The notes beneath the pieces are model-generated. The model was not told where the DNA came from and ran no database searches. It saw only the letters and a program-made list of their open reading frames with translations. A DNA stretch of 64,000 nucleotides from Sitta carolinensis (Eukaryota; Chordata; Aves; Passeriformes; Sittidae): contig JAVUNC010000004.1 in NCBI GenBank assembly GCA_032173965.1, forward strand, positions 5,004,001 to 5,068,000, in the 5' to 3' direction. A program made the position numbers and the translations under genes. Shown in pieces: positions 25,621 to 37,828 of this stretch (positions are counted from its first letter, which is position 1; the number at the start of each line of letters is the position of its first letter).

Positions 25621-26164
25621 CAGTTGGGGTTGGCTGTGGTACCACTTGCCTTCCTCCTTCTGAATCCAGAGGAGGAAGGGATCAGGATAAATTACAGGTC
25701 CCTGCAAAAGCTCAGTGTCTCTCTGTTGAGGCCATGTGGATAATGCTGCTGTTAGTGGGGGCGTTGCTACAGAGGGTCTGCCGCCTCTATTGAAACCAGC
25801 CACGCTGTGCACTGGCTCATGAGGCATGCTTGCCCTGATTTCCTCCCTGACATCTCATTCCTAAAGCTGTCAATAACCCGTTAACCTTCCTGGCACTGAA
25901 ACTCTAAAACCAAGTCCTATTTCAGCTCTGATTTTGAATCTCAGTTGTGATAAGCAATACCAAAGGCTAAGTTTGCAATACACCGTTGGCTTGATCTAAA
26001 GCATGGGGTGGATTTTTTTCTTGCTTATACACATCAGGGTACAACAATGTAATATTGTAAAATTAATTCCTTGATTTGATGGTAGAATAGCAAATGTTCT
26101 TTCCTGGTAACTGACAGATCCCGCAGATTTCAAAGGCCAGAAGCCTCCTGTAACCAGAGGAATT

Positions 26165-26430
26165 ACTCACATTCAGTTCATACAGTTTAAAGTCAGAAGG
26201 CAAAATTAGATCATCTAGTCTGACCTCCCGCATACCACAGACCACAGAATTTCAGCCAGTTGCCCTTATTTTGGGCCAGTAACCAGTTTAACAAAAGCAT
26301 ATTTTCCAGAAATTCATTTGACCTCCACTTGGAGTCATCAAGAACAAGACAATGCAGAACTTCACTTGGTACTTTGTTCTACTGTTAATTGCCTTGTGCC
26401 TTATTTCTAAGTTGAACTTCTCTGGTATTA
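26165..26430 (-). mobile_element. Ancient CR1-type LINE relic (turtle/crocodile-like family)
   Basis: The inverted 3' end shows TCATACAGTTTAAAGTCAGA, AGATCATCTAGTCTGACCTC, CCACAGAATTTCAGCCAGTT and further on GCCTTATTTCTAAGTTGAAC. These blocks, in this order, are those of the CR1-like family abundant in turtles and crocodilians and differ from the younger bird CR1s in this window. It is highly decayed and without coding capacity. Confidence 0.75.
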
Positions 26431-26942
26431 CTTTTCTACATAAATACAAGTTACAAGAATAGCAATTACAACTGTCTCCACAATAATGGTCACATTAATG
26501 TGAAAAAAGCATGGCTAAATGGGATGCTAAGAAACATTTTGGCCACATGCACAGAAATATTTAAGTACCAGCTGATCCAGATGAGCCTTTTATTGGATTT
26601 ATTGAGATGTCTGAATCAGGTCCAAAAGGATCCATCTATGGGAATATTTTAGTTTGGATCAGGGATGTATTTTTGAAACAACTCTCCCATTCATCCTCAC
26701 TTACTGCACATCATTTTGTACCATAACATGATTTCAGAGCACACTACTTGGTCTTTTTCTGGGTAAAAGCAAATCAAAAGATGCACTCCAAACAGGCATT
26801 CAGTGAACGAGACCAGATTGGAACTAGAGCTAGACTGAAAGTAAACCCCACTGAAATGCTCATTGTGTGCATGGAGGGTGAGCACCAACTATTTGTCTTC
26901 TACACATCTGCTCCTATTTGCACTGCTGGCAAAAGCACAGCA

Positions 26943-27032
26943 TCATGGAATCATAGACTGGCTTGGGTTGGAAATGGCCTTAAAGCTCCAATCCCTCTGC
27001 CATAGGCAAGGATACCTTCCACTAGATCAGAT
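26943..27032 (-). mobile_element. CR1 LINE fragment, 3' end
   Basis: ATGGAATCATAGACTGGCTT, GGGTTGGAAATGGCCTTAAA, CTCTGCCATAGGCAAGGATA and CCTTCCACTAGATCAG, the inverted CR1 tail. Confidence 0.88.
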
Positions 27033-29574
27033 AACTCGGTCACAGCCCGATTCCTAAAATTCTCCAAGCAGTCACAGTCTAATTCCCCTCAACTTTAAGG
27101 AACTCATGCCAGCAGTAGAGAACAGAAAATCAAGATTTAGCAAATAATTTCCGAAGTACAGTAACAGGTGGAATTGATTTAATTGAACAATAGCTGGGTA
27201 TTAATCCATAATCTGAAGAACAATGGCAGCGATCAAAAGCTACTACAGTCGAGAGAGTTCCTTTTTATTTTTCCAGTGGTATCCCTACTTTTAGAAAATA
27301 ACAAATATTGCAGACAATTCTCCTGGCTCATCCTGAAAAGACCAATTCAAAAACTAAGGGGTTCTAGGAGAACCACCAGGAAAAGATAATGGGGACAGAG
27401 ACATGGAAAGAGGACAACAAATCTGACCTAATAAATCACAGAATTCATGATTCAGAAATGGCTACTCCACAATATTTTAGAGATAATGTGGCTAGTTGTT
27501 CTCTTTGTTGCACCAATGACCTTCAATGCACTGTCCAAGGGAAGAACAAAGTAACATCTTCAGAACCTGCATCCATTTGCCCAGTTCAGAGACACAAGCC
27601 AATTAAGCACTGTATGCTAAAGGAGGCTTCAAATGAGACATGCAATTCCACACAAGACCACTTAAATAAGTTGTTTTTTGTGGCTGCCAGACCAGTAGTG
27701 CCATTCTCAGCAATAAGTGTTCCTGTGTGGGGCAGAAACTACCAAGAAATGAGCTAAGAGCAGCAAGAAGATGGACACATCAGTGGCCTTCAAAATATTT
27801 TTTTATCTTTGTTGATGAAACATCCTGGAGAGAATATAAAAGACAATGCCTGAGTGACCATGGCAAGCCAAAATTAATTATGGAACTCTTGAGGGAAGTG
27901 ATTTGCACAGCAGAAGTAAGTCTTAGTTCACCACAGTTCTTTTCATTTTTCAAATCACAATTCCTCTAAGTATTCCTTCACAAAAGCTGAAAGGCAGAAG
28001 AGGCATCAGATTGGCCAGTATGACCCCTTTTATATCTCAATTCCTAATTATCCCATCTTTCCAGAACACAATAGTAGCATATAACTTCTATAAAGAGAAC
28101 TAACAGAAATTTCAGCTTGCATTTTCAGAAGAGCACCACCTCTCATTAGTTTTTATTAAAATAGAAGAATCTTCTATTTTCTTCTAATATTTGTAACTTT
28201 CCAAATGATTGATCTCTTTTTCAGATCTTTTATTTATGGGATTTGTCCTTTCTGTGATGAAGAAAAAAAGCATTGAAATATTCCAAAAACAATGAAAGTG
28301 CTTGTTCCAGCCAAGGCCAAGTACCAAGACAAAACACACAAAAGCTTTGCTCTCAGCCTCCCAGCAAAGGTCTGTCAATCCCCAAGTCTGAAATACACTT
28401 CAGAAAAGTGCAAATAGAGTTCATGCTGATCTAATCAAGGACTTTTTTGGATAACGAGGACAGGAAATAGGTGCTAATTTAAAACGAGATTTTAGGTTTT
28501 GGACTGTCTGTGAAGGTAATTAATACCTACAACTGCTTTTCAAAATATAAACTTGGCCTTTGAACACTGATACAACTGAAAGAAAAAAGAAATTCCCAAC
28601 AAAATGGAGAATTTTTAAAGAATAACAAGGTGATTTTGAAATCCTTGTAAGGTTCCGAGAAGTCTCTTTGGTCTTTGACTCTTTGGCTGGTGATGCTGGA
28701 TATATGCAAACAGTAATCAGTTCCAGGCTTTCAGTAGCACTGCTCACTCATAATAGAATAAAATTATAGCTTACATAGGAACTCAGTATTGAGAGAAATC
28801 TCTGACTATTTGGCAAAGAAAAGTATCAGGAAAGCAGAGGGGTGGAGAAGAAAGGTTGCAAGGAATAAGAAAAGAAAATTATACTGTTCAGACTAATTAC
28901 ACGACATAGAAGAGAAGAGGGGCAGAAGGACAGCAGCAGCAGAAGGATTACTGAAGAAAAGCTCAAGAATAAATGGATGTGGCACAAGTCAAAGAATTTG
29001 ACAACCGGGACATTCAGGGATCCTGGTCCACACATCATTACCCACGGAGAAATGTCCCTTCCACTGCAGTTACGTTTTCACCAGAAGATCAACACACTGA
29101 TGAACTGGCACATGCAATGGCAGTCCTCAAAATGAAATTCAATATATTCCTGTTGCCACTGGAAACATCACCTTCTTACCCAGTCCCTGCTAATGCAACC
29201 AGTTGGCCTGGAAGGATGCCATGTGTGATCATCTCCTGCATTACAGCTTTCTTTGTTAATGCTGGAAATGAAACCTCAGGCATGATAATACTAAGAGTTA
29301 ACACACACCAGCACATCTATGCCAGTTCAAACCAGTTACATTTTTCTGACTCTGCGGTGGTTTTGAGTTTTCCTTCTCTCCTTCCACCTCCTCTGATCAA
29401 GGACACACATGAATACCCAAAAGCAGCAAAGCCTTTCTACCAAAATTACTCTCCTTTAGTAACGAGACCACAAAAGGCTGAAACACACAACACTGTCTGC
29501 CACCACCCTACTCTGGCTGATTGTCTTTTAATAGCTACAATAACGTTGTGCAAAGGAATAATATTCCACATCCT
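27033..29574. other. Intronic unique stretch with several plus-strand open frames
   Basis: Open frames of 68, 122 and 80 codons follow each other and overlap slightly at 27183-27969. None has a recognisable domain, splice context or family match, and I do not call them as genes. The plus-strand frame starting at 28973 is discussed with the CR1 at 29575. Confidence 0.4.
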
Positions 29575-29948
29575 CAACTCACTGGTGCAGGCTCTGGAGC
29601 ACAAATCTGATGAGGAGCAGCTGAGGGAGCTGGGGAGGCTCAGCCTGGAGAAAAGGCGGCTCAGGAGGAACCTTTTGGCTGTGTACAACTCCCTGACAGG
29701 AGAGTAGAGCCAGGTGAGGGTTGGGCTCTGCTCCCAGGTAAAAAGTGACAGGACAAAAGGAAATGGTCTCAAGTTGCACCAGGGGAGACTTAGCTTGGAC
29801 ATTTGGAAAAATTTCTTTACGGAAAGCACAAAAGACGTGTAGATGCAGCACTGAGGAACGTGGTTTAGTGACAGATTGACAGTGGTGGGCTCCTGGTTGG
29901 ACTCGCTTATTTTTGGGGTCTTTTCCAGCGGAAATGATTCTATGACTC
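29575..29948 (+). mobile_element. CR1 LINE fragment, about 370 bp
   Basis: GAGGAGCAGCTGAGGGAGCT, GGGGAGGCTCAGCCTGGAGA and ACAACTCCCTGACAGG, then AGATGCAGCACTGAGGAACG and a tail GAAATGATTCTATGACTCT. It is the same 3' variant as at 19272-19382. Its first 130 bp supply the last 40 or so codons of the plus-strand open frame 28973-29707. Confidence 0.92.
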
Positions 29949-31182
29949 TCCCAGGCAGTACATGGACAATCCCAAAGGAAAGTGTGCCTTAGCTGAATCT
30001 GTTCAGTTTTATGACTAAAACAGGAAGTTCAGTCCCCTTTTATAGTACCTTTTTATTTTTGAAAGGCTGCCTAAACAGTTCCAAGTTGAGTTGAAGCAAA
30101 GTTATTGATGTCAAGAAGCCAAGATCTTTTGCCACGCCTTGCTGAATGAGGAAGGAAGAAACTGTTTGTGCTCAGTTGTCCTTTGCCTCTCCAGGCTAAC
30201 TTTGAGCCAAAGAAGCAGGAAGAGGAGAAAGATGAATAAGCAAAAAGGGATAATGTTTATCTTTTAACAAAATCACAATGTTCTGCTCCTAGCTCTAGCA
30301 GCCAAGACTCACTGTTGCATCTTTAAGACAGATAGTCTCTTCTCTGAGAGACGACAGGCTAATTATAGCCCTCCTGCCAGAGGGAACTCACACATGCAAA
30401 CCATTATGTAAAATATAATTTTTTTCTTTAAGAATACTCAAGATCATTAGACATGGTTTTTTCAATGCTACAAAATCAAGCCAAAAATGAAAATAAACAG
30501 TTTCAAGTATTTGCAACATAATTCCCTCATGCATTTATGGAAATATAGTAAAAAGCGCCTTAAAAATGTGGTTTGACATTTCATGCTGCTCTGTTTTTCT
30601 GTTTTTCCAGTTCTCAACATTTGCCCTCTTGTCCTGTATCATTTCAGTTCCATGGCAGTTTGAAAGAGATGATGATGGCAGCCTTTGTCATTTCTACAGT
30701 GCTTTTCAGCCTGGTTTCAATGGGTGGGTGACAGGGAACATCCCAAGGACTTGGCATAGATGACAAAAATTCTTTATAAATCTACTCTGCATAAACCAAA
30801 TGTGAATTCATTGTATGCAAACACAATTGCACCATTCACCAAGATAATTACAGGTAGAGCACTGTTTCCCTAAAAATGTGCTTTGGTAAGTTCAGGTTAA
30901 AGAGATGATCAACTTAATTTAACAGGAAAATATCATCCCTTTTTTTTTTTTTTCTGAGCTGCCCTTCCTCCAGAAGGTTTTCTGAGTACACTATCACCTT
31001 CAAGAGCACTTTAAGACAAACACAGAAAAATATGGAAAAAAATCCCCAAGTCTGGCTATGATGATGTGACATGGCTTCATCTCTTTTTTATGCAGGGCGA
31101 ACTGAACTCCTGCCTATCCAAACTAGTTGGTATTTTAAAGGTTTTGTCCAGTTTATAAAGCACGGGACTATTGACAAACCAA
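29949..31182. other. Intronic unique stretch
   Basis: AT-rich with a poly-T run near 30940-30952. No exon, RNA gene or known transposon recognised. Confidence 0.5.
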
Positions 31183-31375
31183 ACACCATGGTCTAATGGA
31201 TTAAGCAAGCAACTGCATGCCACAAATTCCTAAGGTTTAATCCAGGCTCTCTTGGTGCTCACCTTCTTGTCCATAAAATTGAGATAATATTTATCCTCTA
31301 CTTCATGAGGGTGTTGTGAGAATGAGTAAATGTTTGGACAGCTCTTCAAAAGGTCAAGTCCTAACCAGGCACCTG
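31183..31375 (+). mobile_element. MIR-like tRNA-derived SINE relic
   Basis: Begins with a tRNA-like head (CATGGTCTAATGGATTAAGC), then TAATCCAGGCTCTCTTGG, and a 3' half with CCATAAAATTGAGATAATAT, GAGGGTGTTGTGAGAATGAG and TAAATGTTTGGACAGCTCTT. This order is that of the amniote MIR family. It is among the better preserved ancient elements in the window. Confidence 0.75.
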
Positions 31376-31458
31376 TATTTTACTGAAGTAAACTGTTTCC
31401 TCAGATTCCCATGATATGATCACGACGCCTTCTCCAGAGCTTCTCAGATCGTTTCAGA

Positions 31459-31490
31459 ATAACCATCCACATTCATAACCATCCACATGC
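31459..31490. repeat. 16-bp tandem duplication
   Basis: ATAACCATCCACATTC followed directly by ATAACCATCCACATGC, two mismatches. Confidence 0.88.
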
Positions 31491-31493
31491 ATA

Positions 31494-31569
31494 AATCACA
31501 GAATGGTTTGGGTTGGAAGGGACCTTAAAGACCATCTCATTCCAGTCACTCTGTCATGGGCAGAGACAA
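31494..31569 (-). mobile_element. CR1 LINE fragment, 3' end, short
   Basis: ATCACAGAATGGTTTGGGTT and GGAAGGGACCTTAAAGACCA, then TCTGTCATGGGCAGAGACAA. The inverted CR1 tail is cut off after about 75 bp. Confidence 0.92.
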
Positions 31570-33289
31570 AGTTAAGCACTGAATTAGGGCTTAAGAGTGA
31601 TCTCACCTGTAAACTCATGTATATAAATTATCCCCCTGCCACATGAGTAATTCAGAAAAACTACACGTTAAGAAACTTTTAGTTCATTACTGAAGCAGAA
31701 GTGCCACGTCCCAAGGTGTTGCTAATGCCAGTTGATTTTAAAATTGTCATTCAATATCTGAATTGCATAAAAATACAGAGTAGAAAAATACTTTATTTTT
31801 AAGAAAATCTTCTAAGAACCACTTTCCTCTAGATATGTTAGCAACTGATGCTCTGTAAAGGTTTAAAATAAAACCTTTAAAAATCCCTGCTTTATTAGAA
31901 GGGCAATTCCAGAGACTTGACACACTGTTAATCCCATCAGTGGTTAATTCTCAACAAACAAGTCACACATACAGAAAAAATACTCTAGACCAAGGCAGGA
32001 GGCAAAAAGAGGTTAAATCAGTCACAAGCCAGGTTTTTCCTCAGTTTTAACTCATAAGTGATGACATAAAACCCAGAAAAAACCCAGCTCCAACTTGAAA
32101 ATGATTTAAATTTGCCAGCTCCAGCCATTTCTGGAAGCAAGCCAGCCTTAATTTGGATGTAGGCTTCTCAAAATTTGCACAGCTCTAACTTTAACCTGCT
32201 GCAGCCTAAAAAGTGGACCTGGTGAAGAAACACAGAAAAAATATTCCACATAATTCTACACAAGTGATGGTCTGTTCTCTCCACGCACCCGAGCTCAGGA
32301 TCGGCTGCTTCGTTCCAGGAGCAGACGGTGCCGTGTCTTTATGAGCAAAACTGTCCACCTTCAAAATTCCTTCTGTACCAATCTAATGCTGCATGAGGAT
32401 AATGCTCACAAGAGGGACTAAGACTTGTTTTCCAGGAGGGAATATTTTCAGAGTTGAGCTTGTAATTTCTATTTGCAAATCTCCAAATTCAACAATTTCG
32501 CAGCCTCTATAAACTCGCAGATGGAAAGATCCTGTATTTGGAATAAATAATGTCTGAGCTTCACCTTCATTACAGGGCATTTTCTGTTAGAAGAGTGCTA
32601 TATCCTGACTCCTGGAATATACAGAAGTCCTTTGTAGTAAAGCTATCACACTGGGCTGCTCCAAGTGTGCAGCTAAGGAGGTTCACATTAGTAGTACCAT
32701 GGAAGGACTGGGGGGAGAAAAAAAAGAAAATACCATGACAAGCATCAATTGGGAATGCTGATAACTCTCTTAGGACCCTGTATACAAATCGAGGGTATTT
32801 TTTTATTTTAATATGTCAAAATGAACTTTTGTACTTGTTAAAACATCTCAACTTAGAAACACAAGTACATTTATCTTTTTACCATTTTTCCAGCCCTTTC
32901 CCCAAAACCTGCTGGTTATTAAAACACTGCTGCGTAAATGAAAGTGGTTCTGCTTCTTAACTTGCCTTCTCTTTTCCCTGCATACACACACAATGAGGTC
33001 ATTATTTGCTCATTATGCTCATTCTCACAGGGACAGGCTTTGATGTCAAACAGCAAGGGCTGTGACTTCACTGTAGGCATCCAGACCACAGAAGGACTGT
33101 GTGTAAACACTACCAGTCCACACAAGAGATATCCAGTACCTGGACTAAAAGCTGTGGAACAGGTCTCTGGCCATCAGGAACGTATAACAAATATAGAGAC
33201 CACACTGAGGCACACAAGAACATCCAGTGCAGCCACACAGTGTTTGATCAGAGGATCTCAAAGCATGGTTTGACATCAATCCTCCCACT
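31570..33289. other. Intronic unique stretch
   Basis: No repeat family, exon or RNA gene recognised. Confidence 0.5.
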
Positions 33290-33402
33290 CATGGAATCAC
33301 AGAGGGTTTGGTTTGGGAGGGACCTTAAAGGTCATCTATTTTCAACCCTCTTCCATGGACAGAGACACCTTCCACTAGATCAGGACTCCATTTAACCTGG
33401 CC
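33290..33402 (-). mobile_element. CR1 LINE fragment, 3' end
   Basis: ATGGAATCACAGAGGGTTTG, GGAGGGACCTTAAAGGTCAT and CACCTTCCACTAGATCAGGA, then TTTAACCTGGCCTTTAGTG. Confidence 0.92.
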
Positions 33403-34578
33403 TTTAGTGAAATTAAGGAAGATAAAAGATGTTCTTACAGGAAAGCAAAATGGAAAAAAAATGTATTATCAACATCTGCACTTCAGAAAATCCTGAGTTA
33501 AGAAGTCCTGATGTCTGCAGTGTGCAGTAACTACTATTATTAATAAGCATCATGTGGGAATGGACTCACATTGTGCCAGGAGAATATTAGTGGACCCTCG
33601 AAAAAACACATTACACTTAAACCACTTTACTACCACCAGGAATGCTTTTGGCATGGGGTAACTACCATTTCCCAATGCTAGGACACAGTTAGAGGTATTC
33701 GGAGTCATTCTCAAAAGGCAATCTGGAGACGGCCACCCTATTTTGGAGAATAAGAAAATGGAATAATATGAGCATGGGTCATGCCATGCTTGTTAGCCTG
33801 GGTGTCAGAGAGCACAGACACAGTTCATCTCCTGGTACAGACACAGCTTTATGCCGTCAGCTCCTCTGAAACCCTCAGCCCAGATAGCTGGAGAAGTGTC
33901 CTAATTGAGTAGCTAATAATCAGAATGTCAGCCAGCAGACTTTCTACCTTAAAAGCTATTATTTTAATAGCCATACTAGAAATATGCTTTGGTGAAGAGT
34001 CAGATGTGAGGCAAAACAGGTATCTTTGTGTTGCCATGCAGGCTGTATTTTTATGCTGATAAGGTCTTGTTTCACTAACGATGGGGAAAAAATAGCCTTC
34101 ACTTCCAGAAAAGCTAAGGGCTTTATCTGACACAGCCTCCCAGGAAAGCAGTGTCCTTGTGCCTCAGAATGGGCAGCCAGCCAGCTTGGGCTAATCTGCC
34201 TACAAGGCAGAAGACATAATATTACAGTTAATATCAAAAAACACTGTAATTTGTTTTGCTTACAATTTTATCTGACAAAAACAAGGCAGTTGAAGAAAAA
34301 GAAATAACAGAAGGTGTGCCTGGCTGCCGGCTACTCCTTTGGCCTGTCTAGTGGGGAATGTTCTGCTTGATTCAGAGCAAACTATCACAGGGCTGATAAG
34401 GACAAGAACAACAAAAACATTGGGCTAAGATAGCTGTTCATCAGGACAAGACAGAGAAGAGCCCAGCATGGCAGAGTCTGGAGGGAATAGCACCATAAGT
34501 TAGAGAGAAGGTAAACAGGGATCTACTGTTACATCTCTCATGTAAGAGAAGACAGGAAAAATATTAGTTAATTACCGT
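33403..34578. other. Intronic unique stretch
   Basis: No recognised repeat or exon. Overlapping minus-strand open frames near 33.85-34.24 kb show no family features. Confidence 0.5.
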
Positions 34579-35000
34579 TCACAGAATCACAGAATTGTTA
34601 GGGATGGAAGTAACCTCTGGAGATTATCCAGTCCAACACCTCTGCCAAGGCAGGGTCACCTGGAGCAGGTGACACAGGAACCCATCCAGGTGTGTTTGGA
34701 ATGTTTCCAAAGGGAGACTCCACAACTCCCTGGGCATCTGTCCCAGTGCTCTGCCACCCTCAGTGGAAAGTTCTTCCTCAGTTTAGAAGCAAAACTTGTG
34801 TTTCACTCTATGGCCATTGCTCCCCATCCTGTTACTGGGCACCACTGAAAAGAGTCTGGCACCATCCCCTGACACCTTCCTTGGAGATATTTATATGGGT
34901 TGTTGAGATCCATCACAGTATTCTCTCCTCCAGACCAATCAGGCCTAGCTTCTGCAGTCTCTCCTCATAAGAGATGTTCCAGACCCCTTGCATCTTTGTA
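34579..35000 (-). mobile_element. CR1 LINE fragment, about 420 bp (CTCTGGAGAT-type subfamily)
   Basis: Starts CACAGAATCACAGAATTGTT, GGAAGTAACCTCTGGAGATT, then CACCTGGAGCAGGTGACACA, GGAGACTCCACAACTCCCTG, and ends with TCTGCAGTCTCTCCTCATAA. It is distinct from the CCTTAAAG-type CR1s in the window and is one of the longest copies here. Confidence 0.93.
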
Positions 35001-35879
35001 TTAATTATTTAATCCTACCACTGAGAAAGTTTAATACATGACTGCTTAGATCAGAGTTATGTTACAGGAAAACCTCTTTCTGGGAGGCATAACTTAAAGA
35101 AAATCACAGTGATGGTGGTAGACTTTTAGTCATTATTTATTCTTCCATTTTCTCTGTTCAGTCTCAAAGGCTATGAGTGACATTCTTTATGTCTCACTGC
35201 TATATTCACATGCTGTATGTGAGTGTCTCAAAGCATAAGAGACACTTCTGGGATGCAACACTGTGCTGAATAATCAAATCCAAAAAGAAAGGAAAAGAGA
35301 GAGAAGTTGCAGATCATGACAATAAGATCACTAAACACAGAAGCAAATGACATTGCAAACTACCAAGGACTTTCTGGAGCTATTCTGGATGGGTAGGCAA
35401 ATTCTCTCTCTGGTTTGTGGAAGAGCATATTGAACTTCATATCTTTTTTTTTTTTTTTTTTTCTTTTTAAACATGCACATCACATAACCCGATTAAATTG
35501 TCTATTTTGAGCATATGTGTAATGTACTAAATATTTTGGTTTAAGCTGTAATTCACAACAGGCAGGGTATTTCTGGTCAATTATAACATGTTTCTGGTAG
35601 TATTTTAAGGCATGAAGCCAAAAGGTTGGATGAGCTGAAATACCTGAGATGTGCAATAATCCCTTGGAAATGCTCTGGATTGTTTTATAGCTATTACACA
35701 ATCTCATAGATTATGTGTATAAATCCCAAAAGTTTGGCTGTGTGTTCAGTAAGTTTTATTCACAGTGTTCAGCTGCTTTGGATATGGTCAGTTATATATG
35801 GGAACAAACTTTTTATGAGAGCCTGTTGTGATAGGAAAAGTGATAAGACAAAACAAACTTATCTAATTGTTTTAAAGTA
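35001..35879. other. Intronic unique stretch
   Basis: AT-rich, including a poly-T tract at 35444-35468. No exon or known transposon. Confidence 0.5.
35444..35468. repeat. Poly-T run
   Basis: 25 bp of thymine with one interrupting C, on the plus strand. Confidence 0.93.
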
Positions 35880-36060
35880 AAAGAGGGTCAATTTAGATCA
35901 GATATAAGGCAGAAGTTTTTCACAATGAAGTAATACAACATTGTCACAGGTTGCTCAGAGCAACCTGATATAGTGGAAGGTGCTCCTGCTCATTGCAAAA
36001 CGTTTGGACTAGATATCCTTTAAAGGTTCCTTCCCACACAAAACTACTCTATGATTCTGC
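35880..36060 (+). mobile_element. CR1 LINE fragment, 3' end, diverged
   Basis: AAGAGGGTCAATTTAGATCA, GATATAAGGCAGAAGTTTTT, AGGTTGCTCAGAGCAACCTG, TAGTGGAAGGTGCTCCTGC and the tail ACTCTATGATTCTGC. It has an internal deletion relative to other copies: the block from GAGAA to GCTTGGAG is missing. Confidence 0.88.
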
Positions 36061-37576
36061 ATCCTTAAAACCCCAGCCTCCTTTAGCAGCCATTCTTCTG
36101 TCCCCCACCCACCATACACTTCTCATCATTCCTTTAGGATTTCCCTTTAAAACACTTGTTTCTTCAATTTTTTTTTCCTGGGGTCTACAATAATTTAATC
36201 TTCTTCTATATATTTATTCTCAGGTAGTTTCTGTGCTGGCTGTAGCTAGTGACATGTGTGTCAACAGTGCTTACACCTGCCTCCAGACTGCTTGCTCCTC
36301 TCTTCTGCCTGAGCCTCCCTCTCCATCACCGTTCTTGGCAGCTCCAGACAAACATTTCTTCTTTTAACCCACTTCACACACCTCAGATGAGAGCTGCAAT
36401 TAAGGGCCTTGGGGTGTGATTTCAACAAATGTGACAACAAATGAGAAAAATCACCAACAGCACCATGGATCTTCAAATACTACATTTTTCTTTATTTGGG
36501 TAGTTGCCATGCAAGTAAATATTTGTCAACCCACAACACTGAATCTAATTCCTATAAAATATACTATCTAATTTTTATCTATTATTCAGTCTAATTCTTG
36601 ACACATAACTTGTTTAAAGGGCTAGGATGTAGTAACATTACATAAATAAAATAAAAAGAATCCATACAAAATACTTAAAACCAAAATATTCTATCTGTGT
36701 GTAGTTTTCAAAAGTTACTACTAATATGAGATGGAGAAGCCCAATAGAAAAAAAAATCAACTTTTACCTAGAAGTATTTTTATTAATTACTTTTATAAGT
36801 GAGAGATCCCATAACTGCATTTGAAAGAAAGAAAATATATTCATGCAAATAACAAATAGAATTATAAAATTGGTAAGAAAATACAGAGTCATAATGGATA
36901 TCAAACATTATCAAATAAAGTAAAAAAAAATAAAAAAATCAAATGCCTTACAAACACTGAGATATGAAACAAAAATCAGAAAATAGTATTCTAAATAGAA
37001 AAATTACTTGCATTATTAATATTTTAGGCTTCATAAAACAAAATTTGTATTGTATCTAGCCATCCTATCACTACCACCTTAGAGTGCTGTCTAACATCAC
37101 CTTCTATATCAAACAAAAGTACAACTTCCCAATATCTTTTTCACTTATATAATGTGCATTGATATAAATTAACTTTTTTTAGTTTTGGCCACAGACATCT
37201 CTCAGTCTGAGCTAAACCACCCCCTCCACTTACAGTCAGTGCTAAGAAACATCTCATTTAAAAGGATGTGCAGCTCTTAAAGTACTTTCTCCTACATGCC
37301 TGCCTTTGGCAAGATGAATTCCAAACTCCTTTTTCTGGAAAATCTGAACTTCTTTATTTTAACCACATGAAACTCCACAATTTTTTTTTCGTTATAGATG
37401 TTATTTGAACCCTGTTAGCCCTACAAAGTTGAGCTTGCTGAAAAAAAGAGGGCTAATCACGAACACTTTCCTCAAATGATACATTATTACTGTTTTCCTT
37501 TAAATATCAAGCTAGTTGTCAGCAAATCAGACTGTTAATGGAAACTCCTGGAATTGCAGTTCCTATTTTTTCAATG
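36061..37576. other. Intronic unique stretch
   Basis: Very AT-rich, especially 36480-37060. No exon or repeat family recognised. Confidence 0.5.
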
Positions 37577-37828
37577 ACTGACAGAGGGTAGGTTTAGTTT
37601 AGGCATTAGACAGAAATCTTTCTCTGTGAGGGTGGTGAGGCCCTGGCACAGCGTGCCCAGAGAAGCTGTGGCTGCCCCTGGATCCCTGGGAGTGTCCAAG
37701 GCCAGGCTGGATGGGGCTTGGATCACCCTGGGATAGTGGACGGTGTCCCTGCCTATGGCAGGGGGTTGGAATGAGATGGTCTTTAAGGTCCCTTCAAATC
37801 CAAACCCTGACATTACTCTGCAATTCTA
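37577..37828 (+). mobile_element. CR1 LINE fragment, 3' end
   Basis: ACTGACAGAGGGTAGGTTTA, GGGTGGTGAGGCCCTGGCAC, GTGCCCAGAGAAGCTGTGGC, AAGGCCAGGCTGGATGGGGC and GGTCTTTAAGGTCCCTTCAA, with a decayed tail. Confidence 0.94.
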
